Position numbers and translations under genes: made by a program
NCBI GenBank assembly: GCA_036276735.1
Contig: DASUOH010000039.1
Location: forward strand, 62,001 to 126,000
DNA: 64,000 nt
Reading direction: 5' to 3'
Source of the DNA: VRUE01 sp036276735
GTDB lineage: Bacteria > Actinomycetota > Thermoleophilia > Solirubrobacterales > 70-9
Notes under the pieces: model-generated
What the model was told of the DNA's origin: nothing
The model's input: only the letters and a program-made list of their open reading frames with translations
The model's database searches: none
Shown here: positions 47,795 through 56,553 of the stretch, piece after piece
How the letters are laid out: each line of letters begins with the position of its first letter
Position numbering within the stretch: position 1 is the first letter of the stretch

Positions 47795-48874
47795 ATGGAA
47801 TCCACTTACCTGGCCGTGATCAAGGTCGTCGGAGCAGGCGGCGGCGGTACCAACGCGGTTAGTCGCATGGTCGACGCCGGCATCCGCGGCGTCGAGTTCG
47901 TAGCCGTCAATACCGACGCGCAAGCGCTGCAGGCCTGCGACGCCGACATCAAGCTTTCGATTGGCCAGGAGCTGACCCGCGGCCTCGGCGCCGGCGGCAA
48001 CCCTGAGGTTGGGGCGGGCGCCGCGGCGGAGAGCCGCGACGAGATCAAGGAGGCACTGAAGGGCGCCGACATGGTCTTCGTCACCGCCGGCGAGGGCGGC
48101 GGCACGGGCACCGGCTCGGCCCCTGTGATCGCCGAAATCGCCAAGGAAGAGATCGGCGCCCTGACGGTTGGAGCGGTCACGAAACCGTTCGAGTTCGAGG
48201 GCAAACGGCGGATGCAGCAGGCGCTCGAGGGCATCGAGAAACTGCGCAACAACGTCGACACCCTGATCATCGTCCCGAACGAGAAGCTGCTGCAGGCAGT
48301 CGAGCGGCGCACCAGCGTGCTGGAGGCGTTCCGTCAGGCCGACGACATCCTGCGCCAGGGCGTCCAGGGCATCACCGACCTGATCACGATCCCCGGCCTG
48401 ATCAACCTCGACTTCGCCGACGTGCGGACGATCATGCGCGACGCCGGCTCGGCCCTGATGGGGGTCGGCTCCGCCTCCGGCGAGGCGCGTGCCGTCGACG
48501 CCGCCAAGGCGGCTGTCACCTCACCGCTGATCGAGGAGTCGATCAAGGGCGCCACCGGGATGCTGCTGAACATCACCGGTCCGGAGGACCTCGGCCTCTT
48601 CGAGGTCAACGAGGCGGCCCAGCTCGTCCAGGCCGAAGCCGACGAGAACGCCAACATCATCTTCGGCTCGGTCGTCGACCAGTCGATGCGCGACGAAGTC
48701 CGCGTCACCGTGATCGCGACCGGCTTCGAAGGCTTCGAGCTGCTCGCCCGCTCGCCGCAGCGGGTGCGGCGCCGCTACGAGAGCCGTCCGCGGATCTCGG
48801 CGGAGGACACCGAAATTCGCAAACTGCGGGTGGGAGACGACGACATCGACGTCCCCGGATTTTTGAAGGAATAG
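47795..48874 (+). CDS. ftsZ: Cell division GTPase FtsZ
   Basis: 359 residues. Tubulin/FtsZ motifs: VVGAGGGGTNAVSRM, NTDAQAL, the GTP loop AGEGGGTGTGSAPV, and PNEKLLQ. The C-terminal peptide DDIDVPGFLKE binds partners such as SepF. It forms the division ring. No ftsA is present in the cluster, as usual in actinobacteria. RBS region: GAGCTGGAGAAATCGGGAG. Confidence 0.97.
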   Translation: MESTYLAVIKVVGAGGGGTNAVSRMVDAGIRGVEFVAVNTDAQALQACDADIKLSIGQELTRGLGAGGNPEVGAGAAAESRDEIKEALKGADMVFVTAGEGGGTGTGSAPVIAEIAKEEIGALTVGAVTKPFEFEGKRRMQQALEGIEKLRNNVDTLIIVPNEKLLQAVERRTSVLEAFRQADDILRQGVQGITDLITIPGLINLDFADVRTIMRDAGSALMGVGSASGEARAVDAAKAAVTSPLIEESIKGATGMLLNITGPEDLGLFEVNEAAQLVQAEADENANIIFGSVVDQSMRDEVRVTVIATGFEGFELLARSPQRVRRRYESRPRISAEDTEIRKLRVGDDDIDVPGFLKE

Positions 48875-48886
48875 CGCGAGGGGAGA

Positions 48887-48984
48887 GGGTCCGGTGTCCC
48901 TCCTCCGAAGACCGTTGCGCAGCTGATCCGTACCGAGGGCGCGGACGTGGTCCCCTGAGCCTTCGGAGGAGGGACACCGGACCC
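48887..48984. repeat. Large inverted repeat between ftsZ and gcvT
   Basis: 24-bp perfect arms, 48887-48910 (starts GGGTCCGGTGTCC) and 48961-48984 (ends GGACACCGGACCC), enclose a 50-nt centre. It fills the ftsZ-gcvT spacer. It could be a strong rho-independent-type structure or a non-autonomous mobile element; no target duplication is obvious. Glycine-riboswitch motifs were looked for and not found. Confidence 0.7.
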
Positions 48985-49021
48985 CTCTCGCGTGGGCTCG
49001 ACGCAATAGCCTTGCGCGCCC

Positions 49022-50095
49022 GTGACGCCTCTGAAGACGCCGCTTTATGAGAAGCATGTGGAGCTCGGCGCCAAGCTGGTCCCGTTCGCGGGTTGGGAGA
49101 TGGCGGTGTCCTATGAGGGGATTCGGGAGGAGCATGCGGCGGTGCGGACGTTTGCGGGGATGTTCGACGTCTCGCACATGGGCGAGGTGGAGGTGGAGGG
49201 GCCGGGGGCGTTGGCGTTCCTGCAGCGGGTGCTCTCCAATGACGTTTCTGCGATGGAGATCGGCGGCGCCCAGTACTCCTGCCTCTGCGCCGAGGACGGC
49301 GGCGTGCTCGACGACCTCTTCACCTACCGGCTCGGTGGCGATCGCTACCTGATCGTCACGAACGCGGCCAACCACGAGGCGGACCTGCGCTGGCTCGGCC
49401 GCTGGAGCCGCAATTTCGACGTCACCGTGCGCGACGTCGCCGACCGCTACGCGATGCTCGCCGTACAGGGACCGCACGCGCGGCGGATCGTCGCCGGCGC
49501 GCTCGGGGTCGAGCTGCCGCTGCGGATGCGGGTAGCCGCGATGCGGATCGGCAGCCGACCGGCGCTCGCCTGCGGCACCGGCTACAGCGGCGAGGACGGT
49601 GTCGAGCTGCTGATCGACCCCGGCGTCGCAACCGCCGTCTGGAGCGAGCTGCTCGACGCGGGCGCCGTCGCGTGCGGGCTCGGCGCCCGCGACACGCTGC
49701 GGCTGGAGGTCTGCTTCCCGCTGCACGGCAACGACCTGACGCCGGAGCGCAACCCGATCGAAGCGGACCTCGGCTGGTGCTGCAAGGAGGAGACCGGATT
49801 CGTCGGCGCTGAGGCGGTCGCGCGAGCCCGCGCCGAGGGGACCGCCGAGCGGCTCGCCCCCTTCCGGATCGAGGGCCAGGGCATTCCCAGGCAGGGCAAC
49901 CCGGCGATGCTCGGCGACGAGCAGGTCGGCGTCGTCACCAGCGGCAGCTTCTCGCCGTCGCTCGAGGTCGGGATCGGCATGGCCTACCTGCGCCACGATC
50001 TAGCCGAGCACGGAACGGAGATCGAGATCGACGTTCGCGGCAAACGGCGCGCCGCCCGAGTAGCTTCCAAGCCCCTCTACGCGAAGGAGCGATGA
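49022..50095 (+). CDS. gcvT: Glycine cleavage system T protein (aminomethyltransferase)
   Basis: 357 residues. FAGWEMAVSY, FDVSHMGEV, LCAEDGGVLDDLF, and GYSGEDGVELL are the GcvT folate and lipoyl-arm contacts. It releases ammonia and makes methylene-THF from the H-protein-bound intermediate. GTG start. First gene of the gcv operon; gcvH follows after a 1-bp gap. Confidence 0.96.
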   Translation: MTPLKTPLYEKHVELGAKLVPFAGWEMAVSYEGIREEHAAVRTFAGMFDVSHMGEVEVEGPGALAFLQRVLSNDVSAMEIGGAQYSCLCAEDGGVLDDLFTYRLGGDRYLIVTNAANHEADLRWLGRWSRNFDVTVRDVADRYAMLAVQGPHARRIVAGALGVELPLRMRVAAMRIGSRPALACGTGYSGEDGVELLIDPGVATAVWSELLDAGAVACGLGARDTLRLEVCFPLHGNDLTPERNPIEADLGWCCKEETGFVGAEAVARARAEGTAERLAPFRIEGQGIPRQGNPAMLGDEQVGVVTSGSFSPSLEVGIGMAYLRHDLAEHGTEIEIDVRGKRRAARVASKPLYAKER

Positions 50096-50096
50096 C

Positions 50097-50489
50097 GTGG
50101 CCGAGGCCAGCTACCCCGATGACCTGCGCTACCACCCCGAGCACGACTGGGTCCGGGTCGACGGCGAGACGGCCACCTTCGGGATCACCTGGTATGCCCA
50201 GGACAATCTCGGCGAGGTCGTCTTCTACGACCCGCCCGAGGTCGGCGCGACGGTCAGCAAGGACGCCGCCTACGCCGAGGTCGAGTCGGTCAAGGCGGTC
50301 TCCGACGTGATCGCGCCGCTCTCCGGCGAGGTGGTCGAGGTCAACGCCGCGCTGGCGGATGCGCCGGAGCGGATCAACGAGGATCCCTACGGCGAGGGCT
50401 GGCTGGTCAAGGTGCGGCTCAGCGATCCGGGGGAGACCGAGACCCTCCTCAGCGCCGCCGAATACCGCAAAATCCTCGATTCCGACTGA
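50097..50489 (+). CDS. gcvH: Glycine cleavage system H protein
   Basis: 130 residues. Lipoyl domain with the modified lysine in AEVESVKAVSDVIAPLSG (about residue 64) and NEDPYGEGWLVKV. It shuttles the aminomethyl group between P, T and L proteins. GTG start, 1 bp after gcvT. No lipoate synthesis or gcvL gene is next to it. Confidence 0.96.
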   Translation: MAEASYPDDLRYHPEHDWVRVDGETATFGITWYAQDNLGEVVFYDPPEVGATVSKDAAYAEVESVKAVSDVIAPLSGEVVEVNAALADAPERINEDPYGEGWLVKVRLSDPGETETLLSAAEYRKILDSD

Positions 50490-50525
50490 GAATTCGCGGC
50501 GCCGGGCTGGCGTAGCCTTCTCTGG

Positions 50526-51935
50526 GTGAGCCGCTACACCTCAGCGACCCCCGAAGACCGGGCCGAGATGCTCGCCGCGGTCGGCGTCGAGTCGACCGCC
50601 GAGCTGTTCGAGCAGGTCCCGAACGAGCTGCGGCTCAACCGGCCGCTCGACCTGCCGGCCGGGAAGAGCGAGGCCGAGGTCTACGAGAGGCTGGCGGCGC
50701 TTGCCGAGCGCAACGCCGACGCCGAGCGGGAGGTCTGCTTCCTCGGTGCCGGGATGTACGACCACTACGTGCCGGCGATAGTCGACGCGATCACCCAGCG
50801 CTCGGAGTTCCTCACCCCCTACACGCCCTACCAGCCGGAGATCTCCCAGGGCGGGCTGCAGGCGATGTTCGAGTTCCAGACGATGATGTCGGAGCTGACC
50901 GGCCTGCCGGTGTCGACGGCCGGCCTCTACGAGGGGCCGTCGTCGGTCGCCTCGGCTGGCTACCTGGCGATCGGGGCGACCGGCCGCCGCCGCTTCGTCG
51001 CCTCGCGCGGACTGCACCCGCACAGCCGCGCCACGCTGGCGACCTACTCGGCCGGCTTCGGTGCCGAGGTGGTCGAGGTCGGGCTCGAGGACGGGACGAC
51101 CGACTCGGCGGCTCTCGCCGCAGCGGTCGACGACGACACCGCCGCCGTCTTCCTGCAGAGCCCCAACTTCCTCGGCGCCGTCGAGGACGTCGAGGCGCTC
51201 GGCGCCGCCGCCAAGCAGCACGGGGCGCTGCTCGTCGTCGCCTGTGACCCGATGACGCTCGGAGTCCTGCGGCCGCCAGGCGAGTGCGGCGCCGACATCG
51301 CCCTCGGCGAGGGGCAACCGCTTGGCAACCGCCTCGATTTCGGCGGCCCCTCGTTTGGCTTCTTCTGCGGGACTGAGGCGTTGATTCGCAAGCTGCCGGG
51401 GCGGATCGCCGGTGAGACGGAGGACGTCGACGGGCGTCGCGGCTTCGTGCTTGCGCTGCAGACGCGCGAGCAGCACATCCGCCGCGAGAAGGCGACTCAC
51501 AACATCTGCACGGCGCAGGCGCTGAACGCCCTCGCCGCGACGATCCACCTGGCCTGGCTGGGGCGGCAGGGCTTCCACGAGCTGGGCGAGCTGCTGGTCC
51601 GCCGCACCGCCTACGCCCGCCAGCGGCTGGCCGGGGTCGAGGGGGTGGAGCTTCTCCACGAGGCGCCGGTCGCGCGGGAGATCGCTCTGCGCCTGGAGGC
51701 GCCTGTCGACCGCGTGCTCGAGCGCTGCGCGGAGCAGGGGATCGCCGCCGGCTACCCGCTGGGGCGCGATTACCCGGAGTACGAGGACGGCCTGCTGGTC
51801 GCGATCACCGAGCGCCGCACCACCGAGCAGATCGACGCGTTGGCCGAGGCGCTCGGCGCCGCGGTGGCCATCGAGCGTGGTGACTTACCGATCTATGTGA
51901 GCGGTAAGTCGCCACAGGAGCAGGAGGTGAGCTGA
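50526..51935 (+). CDS. gcvPA: Glycine dehydrogenase (decarboxylating) subunit 1
   Basis: 469 residues. Starts RYTSATPEDRAEMLAAVGVE and has FLGAGMYDHYVPAIV, TPYTPYQPEISQGGLQAMFE and GPSFGFF. The alpha subunit of the split P protein. It lacks the PLP lysine, which is on the beta subunit. GTG start 36 bp after gcvH. Its stop overlaps the gcvPB ATG. Confidence 0.95.
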   Translation: MSRYTSATPEDRAEMLAAVGVESTAELFEQVPNELRLNRPLDLPAGKSEAEVYERLAALAERNADAEREVCFLGAGMYDHYVPAIVDAITQRSEFLTPYTPYQPEISQGGLQAMFEFQTMMSELTGLPVSTAGLYEGPSSVASAGYLAIGATGRRRFVASRGLHPHSRATLATYSAGFGAEVVEVGLEDGTTDSAALAAAVDDDTAAVFLQSPNFLGAVEDVEALGAAAKQHGALLVVACDPMTLGVLRPPGECGADIALGEGQPLGNRLDFGGPSFGFFCGTEALIRKLPGRIAGETEDVDGRRGFVLALQTREQHIRREKATHNICTAQALNALAATIHLAWLGRQGFHELGELLVRRTAYARQRLAGVEGVELLHEAPVAREIALRLEAPVDRVLERCAEQGIAAGYPLGRDYPEYEDGLLVAITERRTTEQIDALAEALGAAVAIERGDLPIYVSGKSPQEQEVS

Positions 51936-53446
51936 TGGCCCTTAAGCAGACCCCCATGCAGGCCGAAGCGGCGACGACGATCTTCGAGAAGTCCAAGCCC
52001 GGCCGCCGTGCCGCCGTGCTGCCGGACGCCGGCGTCCCCGAGCCGCCGCTCGAGGAGCTGATCCCGGTGAAGCTGCTGCGCTCCGAGCCGCCGCGCCTGC
52101 CCGAGGTGTCCGAGCCGGAGATCGTCCGCCACTACAACCGCCTCTCGCGGCGCAACTTCGACCTCGACAGCGGCTTCTACCCGCTCGGCTCCTGCACGAT
52201 GAAGCACAACCCGCGGCTCAACGAGCGGGTCGCGGCGCTGCCCGGGCACGCCCGGCTGCACCCGGCCCAGGACCCCAGCCGCGCTCAGGGCGCCCTGGAG
52301 CTGATGTGGCTGCTGCAGGAGTCGTTGGCCGAGATCTGCGGCCTGCCGCACGTCAGCCTCCAGCCCTCGGCGGGATCGCACGGGGAGCTCGCCGGCCTGC
52401 TGCTGACCCGCGCCTTCCACGCCGACCGCGGCGAAGAGCGGACCAAGGTACTGGCCCCGGACACCTCACATGGGACCAACCCCGCCTCGGTGACGATGGC
52501 CGGCTACGAGAGCGTCAAGGTGGCGACGAACGAGCGGGGCGGCGTCGACATGGACGACCTGCGCGCCAAGGTCAACGACGAGGTCGCCTGCCTGATGCTG
52601 ACCAACCCCAACACGCTCGGTCTGTTCGACGAGAACATCGCCGAGATGGCGGCGCTGATCCACGAGGCGGGGGGGACGCTCTACTACGACGGCGCCAACC
52701 TCAACGCGGTGATGGGCCAGACGCGGCCGGGAGACATGGGCTTCGACATCGTCCACGTCAACCTGCACAAGTCGTTCAGCCAGCCGCACGGCGGCGGCGG
52801 CCCGGGCGCCGGTCCGATCGCCGTCTCGGAGCGAATGGAGCCGTACCTGCCCTGCCCGCAGGTGGTGCGCCGGGCGGGCGACAACGGCGGCGGCCCCTTC
52901 TTCGACCTCGACACCGATCGGCCCAAGTCGATCGGTCGCCTGCGCGGCTTCCAGGGCAACTTCGGCGTCTTCGTCCGCTCCTACGCCTACATCCTCAGCC
53001 TCGGCGGCGACGGCCTCGCCGAGGCATCGGAGACGGCGGTCCTCAACGCCAACTACCTGAAGGCGCGCCTGGGGGAGGGCCGCGCCGGCAAGCACCTGCC
53101 GGTTGCCTTCGACCACCACTGCATGCACGAGTTCGTCCTCTCCGGCAAGCCGATGAAGCGTGAGCTCGGCGTCGCCACCCTCGACCTCGCCAAGCGCCTG
53201 CTCGACTTCGGCTTCCACCCGCCGACCGTCTATTTCCCGCTGCTCGTCGACGAGGCGCTGATGGTCGAGCCAACGGAGACCGAGACCAAGGAGAGCCTCG
53301 ACGCCTTCGCCGCGGCGATCGAGCGGATCCTCGCCGAGGCCGAGCGGGATCCGGAGGTCGCCAAGAGCGCCCCCTACACGACCCCAGTCCGCCGCCTCGA
53401 CGAGGTCAAGGCGACCCGGCGACCGGTCGTCCGACAGCCAGGCTAG
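51935..53446 (+). CDS. gcvPB: Glycine dehydrogenase (decarboxylating) subunit 2
   Basis: 503 residues. PLP lysine in HVNLHKSFSQPHGGGGPG (about residue 277), LGSCTMKHNPR and PSAGSHGELAG. With subunit 1 it decarboxylates glycine and loads the H protein. Last gene of the operon. The ATG shares its A with the gcvPA stop. Confidence 0.96.
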   Translation: MALKQTPMQAEAATTIFEKSKPGRRAAVLPDAGVPEPPLEELIPVKLLRSEPPRLPEVSEPEIVRHYNRLSRRNFDLDSGFYPLGSCTMKHNPRLNERVAALPGHARLHPAQDPSRAQGALELMWLLQESLAEICGLPHVSLQPSAGSHGELAGLLLTRAFHADRGEERTKVLAPDTSHGTNPASVTMAGYESVKVATNERGGVDMDDLRAKVNDEVACLMLTNPNTLGLFDENIAEMAALIHEAGGTLYYDGANLNAVMGQTRPGDMGFDIVHVNLHKSFSQPHGGGGPGAGPIAVSERMEPYLPCPQVVRRAGDNGGGPFFDLDTDRPKSIGRLRGFQGNFGVFVRSYAYILSLGGDGLAEASETAVLNANYLKARLGEGRAGKHLPVAFDHHCMHEFVLSGKPMKRELGVATLDLAKRLLDFGFHPPTVYFPLLVDEALMVEPTETETKESLDAFAAAIERILAEAERDPEVAKSAPYTTPVRRLDEVKATRRPVVRQPG

Positions 53447-53447
53447 C

Positions 53448-53493
53448 CATACGGTGTTCCGTGTGATCTGATACGGTTTTCCGTACCGTATGG
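53448..53493. promoter_or_regulatory. Two palindromic operator-like boxes overlapping the ATPase start
   Basis: TACGG-tgtt-CCGTG (53450-53463) and TACGG-tttt-CCGTA (53472-53485) are near-identical palindromes with starts 22 bp apart, about two helical turns. A larger inverted repeat CCATACGGT (53448-53456) / ACCGTATGG (53485-53493) frames them and includes the start codon. There is no Shine-Dalgarno sequence, so the mRNA may be leaderless. Confidence 0.6.
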
Positions 53494-54638
53494 CACGGGA
53501 CAGCCGTATAAAAGAGAATCCATTCGTCTTCGACCGCCCGCTCGAGCCTCAGGCGCTGGTCGATCGGGAGGACGAGCTCCTGCTGCTCTCGGAACGGCTT
53601 CGCGACACGGTCAACTCGCGACTATCCAGCCCCCGCGACTATGGCAAGACCAGCCTCCTGCAGCGGGCGATCGTCAACGCTCGGGCGGACGGCGCCGGCG
53701 CGGTCCTGGTCGACCTGTACGGCGCGCGCACGGCCGGTCAGATGGCGGCTCAGATCCAGCGCGCGTACGAGGCGCTCCCGGCGGGGCCGATCCGTTCGGC
53801 GCTCGACGCCCTGCGCAAGCGCGGCGGGTCCGTCGGGCTCCAAGGCCCGCTCGGCGGGGCCTCGGTGACGCTCGGGGCCGGAGAAGCCGGCGAGCGAGCC
53901 CTGCTCGACGCGCTCGACCTGCCGTTTCGACTTCGCGAAAGGACGGGCAAGCCGATGCTCGTCGCCTTCGACGAGTTCCAGGTGGTCCTCAAGATGGACC
54001 TGGATGCGCTCATCCGCAGCGTGATCCAGCACCACGGCCAGGGAGTGACCTACGTCTTCTCCGGCTCGAACCCGGGCATGATGCGCGCCCTCTTCGCGGA
54101 CCGCAAGCGCCCCTTCTACGGTCAGGCCGCGCCGCTCGAGCTGACCCGGCTGCCTCGTGAAGCGCTGGCCGACTACATCCACGACCGGTTCCGCGCGAGC
54201 GGGCGAGAGACCGGTGAGGCGCTGGGATGGCTGCTCGACCTCGTCGACGGTCATCCGCAGAGGGCGATGCTCTTCGCTCACCTGCTCTGGCGGCATACCG
54301 ACGAAGGCGCCGAAGCGGGCGAGGAAGCCTGGTTCAGCGCATACGAAGAGGCGTGGAGCTACCTCCAGGGCGACTTCGAGGCCACCTGGGACTCCCTCTC
54401 CACGGTGGAGGCCGGCGTCGTCGACGCGGTAGCGGCCGGGGTCCAGAGCCTGACCGGAAAGGCGGCACGGGAGATCTTCGGATTGCCCGCCGGCTCTTCA
54501 GCGCACGAAGCGGCCAAGCGCCTGGTGGAGCAGGGGCTGCTTTCGCGCGCCGGGACCGGCCGCGCGGCGGTGCTTCAGCTGGTTGATCCCGTCTTCGCCC
54601 GTTGGGTCGTGGCCGGACGCCGCTGGACGTTGGAGTAG
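53490..54638 (+). CDS. Archaeal-type AAA ATPase (PF01637-like)
   Basis: 382 residues. P-loop in SSPRDYGKTSLLQ (about 47-59), Walker B LVAFDEFQVVL, sensor-like YVFSGSNPGMM, then LTRLPREALADYIHDRF, and a C-terminal winged-helix part (about 305-375: LTGKAAREIFGLPAGSSAHE, VLQLVDPVFARWVV). This family of STAND-like ATPases is common in archaea and in accessory regions of bacteria; roles are poorly known. Two palindromes overlap its start. It converges on ligD (7-bp gap). Confidence 0.8.
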   Translation: MARDSRIKENPFVFDRPLEPQALVDREDELLLLSERLRDTVNSRLSSPRDYGKTSLLQRAIVNARADGAGAVLVDLYGARTAGQMAAQIQRAYEALPAGPIRSALDALRKRGGSVGLQGPLGGASVTLGAGEAGERALLDALDLPFRLRERTGKPMLVAFDEFQVVLKMDLDALIRSVIQHHGQGVTYVFSGSNPGMMRALFADRKRPFYGQAAPLELTRLPREALADYIHDRFRASGRETGEALGWLLDLVDGHPQRAMLFAHLLWRHTDEGAEAGEEAWFSAYEEAWSYLQGDFEATWDSLSTVEAGVVDAVAAGVQSLTGKAAREIFGLPAGSSAHEAAKRLVEQGLLSRAGTGRAAVLQLVDPVFARWVVAGRRWTLE

Positions 54639-54645
54639 CGCCCCG

Positions 54646-55554
54646 TTACAGCTCCGGCAGTTCCTGTTCCAACGCCAGGACCGGCGCGAAGAGGTCGCCG
54701 TGGCGCTCGATCCGCTCCAGCACGTCGGCGGCTTCGAAGACGAGGCACTCGCGGTCGTCGCGCTCCAGCGCCCCTTCGATCTCCTCCCAGCTGACCGGGG
54801 TGGAGACAGTCGGGCGCTCGCGGGCGCGCAGCGAGTAGACGGCGATCGTCGTTTTGCGCGAGTGGTTCTGGGACCAGTCGACGAAGACCTTGCCCTTGCG
54901 GTCGACCTTCTTCATCTTGGAGACGACCTGGTCCGGCGTCTGCTTCTCGAGCAGCTGGGCGATCGCCCGCGCCAGCGGTTTGGTCTCCTCGTAGGTGACC
55001 TTGTTGTTGAGCGGCACGTAGACCTGGAGACCCTTGGAGCCCGAGGTCTTCGGGAAGCACTCGACGCCGAAGTGGCCGAACAGCTCGCGCAGCCGCAGCC
55101 CCACCCGGCAGCAGTCGAGCACGTCGGCCGGCGCGCCGGGATCGAGGTCGAAGGCGAGCACGGTGGGACGGTCGATGTCCTCCGCCAGCGAGAGCGAGGG
55201 GTGCAGCTCGATCGCCGCCAGCTGCGCCATCCAGACCAGCGTCGCCCGGTCTTCGCAGAGGCAGAAGTCGATCGTGTCCTTTTCCACCTCGACCGGCGCC
55301 GTGGCGACCCAGTCGGGCCGGTGCTTGGGGCAGCGCTTCTCGAAGAAGGCGGCGTCGGTGTCGTCGACCCCTTCGGGGAAGCGGCGCAGGGTCAGCGGGC
55401 GGCGCTGCAGGTGAGGGACGAGGGTCGGCGCCACCTTGGCGTAGTAGTCGACCATCTCCCCCTTGCTGAAGCCGGCCTTGGGGTAGAGCACCTTGTCGAG
55501 GTTGGTGAGCTTCAGCTCACGGCCGTCGACCTCGACCCGCTGCCCGGAGGCCAC
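54646..55554 (-). CDS. ligD: Stand-alone LigD-type polymerase (NHEJ primase-polymerase)
   Basis: 302 residues, polymerase domain only. Motifs: KVLYPKAGFSKGEMVDYY, FDLDPG (metal Asp pair), TSGSKGLQVYVPL and VFVDWSQNHSRKTT. In other bacteria this domain is fused to a ligase and a phosphoesterase; here the neighbours carry neither. It fills ends during non-homologous end joining with Ku, whose gene is just upstream on the same strand (3-bp gap). Confidence 0.94.
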   Translation of the reverse strand: MASGQRVEVDGRELKLTNLDKVLYPKAGFSKGEMVDYYAKVAPTLVPHLQRRPLTLRRFPEGVDDTDAAFFEKRCPKHRPDWVATAPVEVEKDTIDFCLCEDRATLVWMAQLAAIELHPSLSLAEDIDRPTVLAFDLDPGAPADVLDCCRVGLRLRELFGHFGVECFPKTSGSKGLQVYVPLNNKVTYEETKPLARAIAQLLEKQTPDQVVSKMKKVDRKGKVFVDWSQNHSRKTTIAVYSLRARERPTVSTPVSWEEIEGALERDDRECLVFEAADVLERIERHGDLFAPVLALEQELPEL

Positions 55555-55557
55555 GCT

Positions 55558-56454
55558 TTATTTCGAGGACTTCGCCTTGGCTCGCGATTTCGACTTCGCG
55601 GGCGCTTTTTTCGGCGCTTTGGCCGTTTTCTTGGCTTTGGCCGGTTTCGCGGCCTTGCCGTCGCGCTTGCCCTGCACGGCGGCGATGCTCTGCTCCAGCG
55701 CCGCCATCAGGTCGGGGGCCGCGGTCGGCTCCGGCTCCTCGGCCGCCGGCGCGCTCAGCACGTCCTCGCCTTCGGCTTTGCGTTCGATCAGCGAGAGCAG
55801 CTGCTCGCGGTACTCGTCGCGGTACTGGCCGGGGTCGAAGTCGCGGGTGAGCGACTCGATCAGCTGCTCGGCCATCTCGACCTCGCGTTTGCCGATCTTC
55901 GGCTGCTCGGAGGGCAGGACGTCGTCGAGTTCGGAGGGCGGCACGACCTCGTCGGCGAAGCGCATCGTGGTCAAGGTCAGCACGCCGCCGCCGGGCCGCA
56001 GCGCCGCCAGGTGCTCCTTGTTGCGGAAGACGAAGCGGGCGACCGCGACCTTGCCGGACTCTTCCATCGCTTGGGCCAGCAGCGAATACGCTTTCTCGGC
56101 GCCCTCGGCCGGCCCCAGGTAGTAAGGGCTGTCGAAATAGATCGGGTCGATCTCCTCGAGGTCGACGAAGTCCTGGACCTCGATCGCTCGCGTCTTCTCC
56201 GGCGCGATCGCCGCCATCTCGTCTTTGGTCAGCGGCACGTAGCGGTCGGGCGCGATCTCGTAGGCCTTGACGATGCTCTCGTAGGGGACCTCCTCGTGGG
56301 TCCCTTCGGCGACGCGGCGGTGGCGGATGCGGGCGCCGTCGGACTCGCGCAGCTCGCGCAGGGAGATGCCGCGCCGCGCCACCGCGCTGTACAGCTTCAC
56401 GGGCACGTTCAGCAGGCCGAAGCTGATCGTCCCGCTCCAAATCGCTCTAGCCAT
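55558..56454 (-). CDS. ku: DNA end-binding protein Ku
   Basis: 298 residues. Starts ARAIWSGTISFGLLNVPVKLY; the Ku core continues to about 215, followed by an acidic linker and a Lys/Ala-rich tail of about 45 residues (KAAKPAKAKKTAKAPKKAPA), as in bacterial Ku proteins that bind DNA more strongly. It recognises double-strand breaks and recruits LigD. Confidence 0.96.
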   Translation of the reverse strand: MARAIWSGTISFGLLNVPVKLYSAVARRGISLRELRESDGARIRHRRVAEGTHEEVPYESIVKAYEIAPDRYVPLTKDEMAAIAPEKTRAIEVQDFVDLEEIDPIYFDSPYYLGPAEGAEKAYSLLAQAMEESGKVAVARFVFRNKEHLAALRPGGGVLTLTTMRFADEVVPPSELDDVLPSEQPKIGKREVEMAEQLIESLTRDFDPGQYRDEYREQLLSLIERKAEGEDVLSAPAAEEPEPTAAPDLMAALEQSIAAVQGKRDGKAAKPAKAKKTAKAPKKAPAKSKSRAKAKSSK

Positions 56455-56553
56455 CGGGGGTCACCTACCCGGATTCTCGCAGCCCCGCACCGCTCCCAAT
56501 CCGCCAAGCGAGCGGCCGGGAGGCATCTTGCGCCGCTGCGGAATGATGGCCGC

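Noticed and set aside
48875..49021. Glycine riboswitch upstream of gcvT
   Set aside because: The spacer is explained by a long perfect inverted repeat and lacks the conserved glycine-aptamer blocks.
54583..56553. Long forward frame joined upstream of the FetA-like ATPase
   Set aside because: The part before 56554 is antisense to ligD and ku and is low complexity; only the ABC ATPase part is real.
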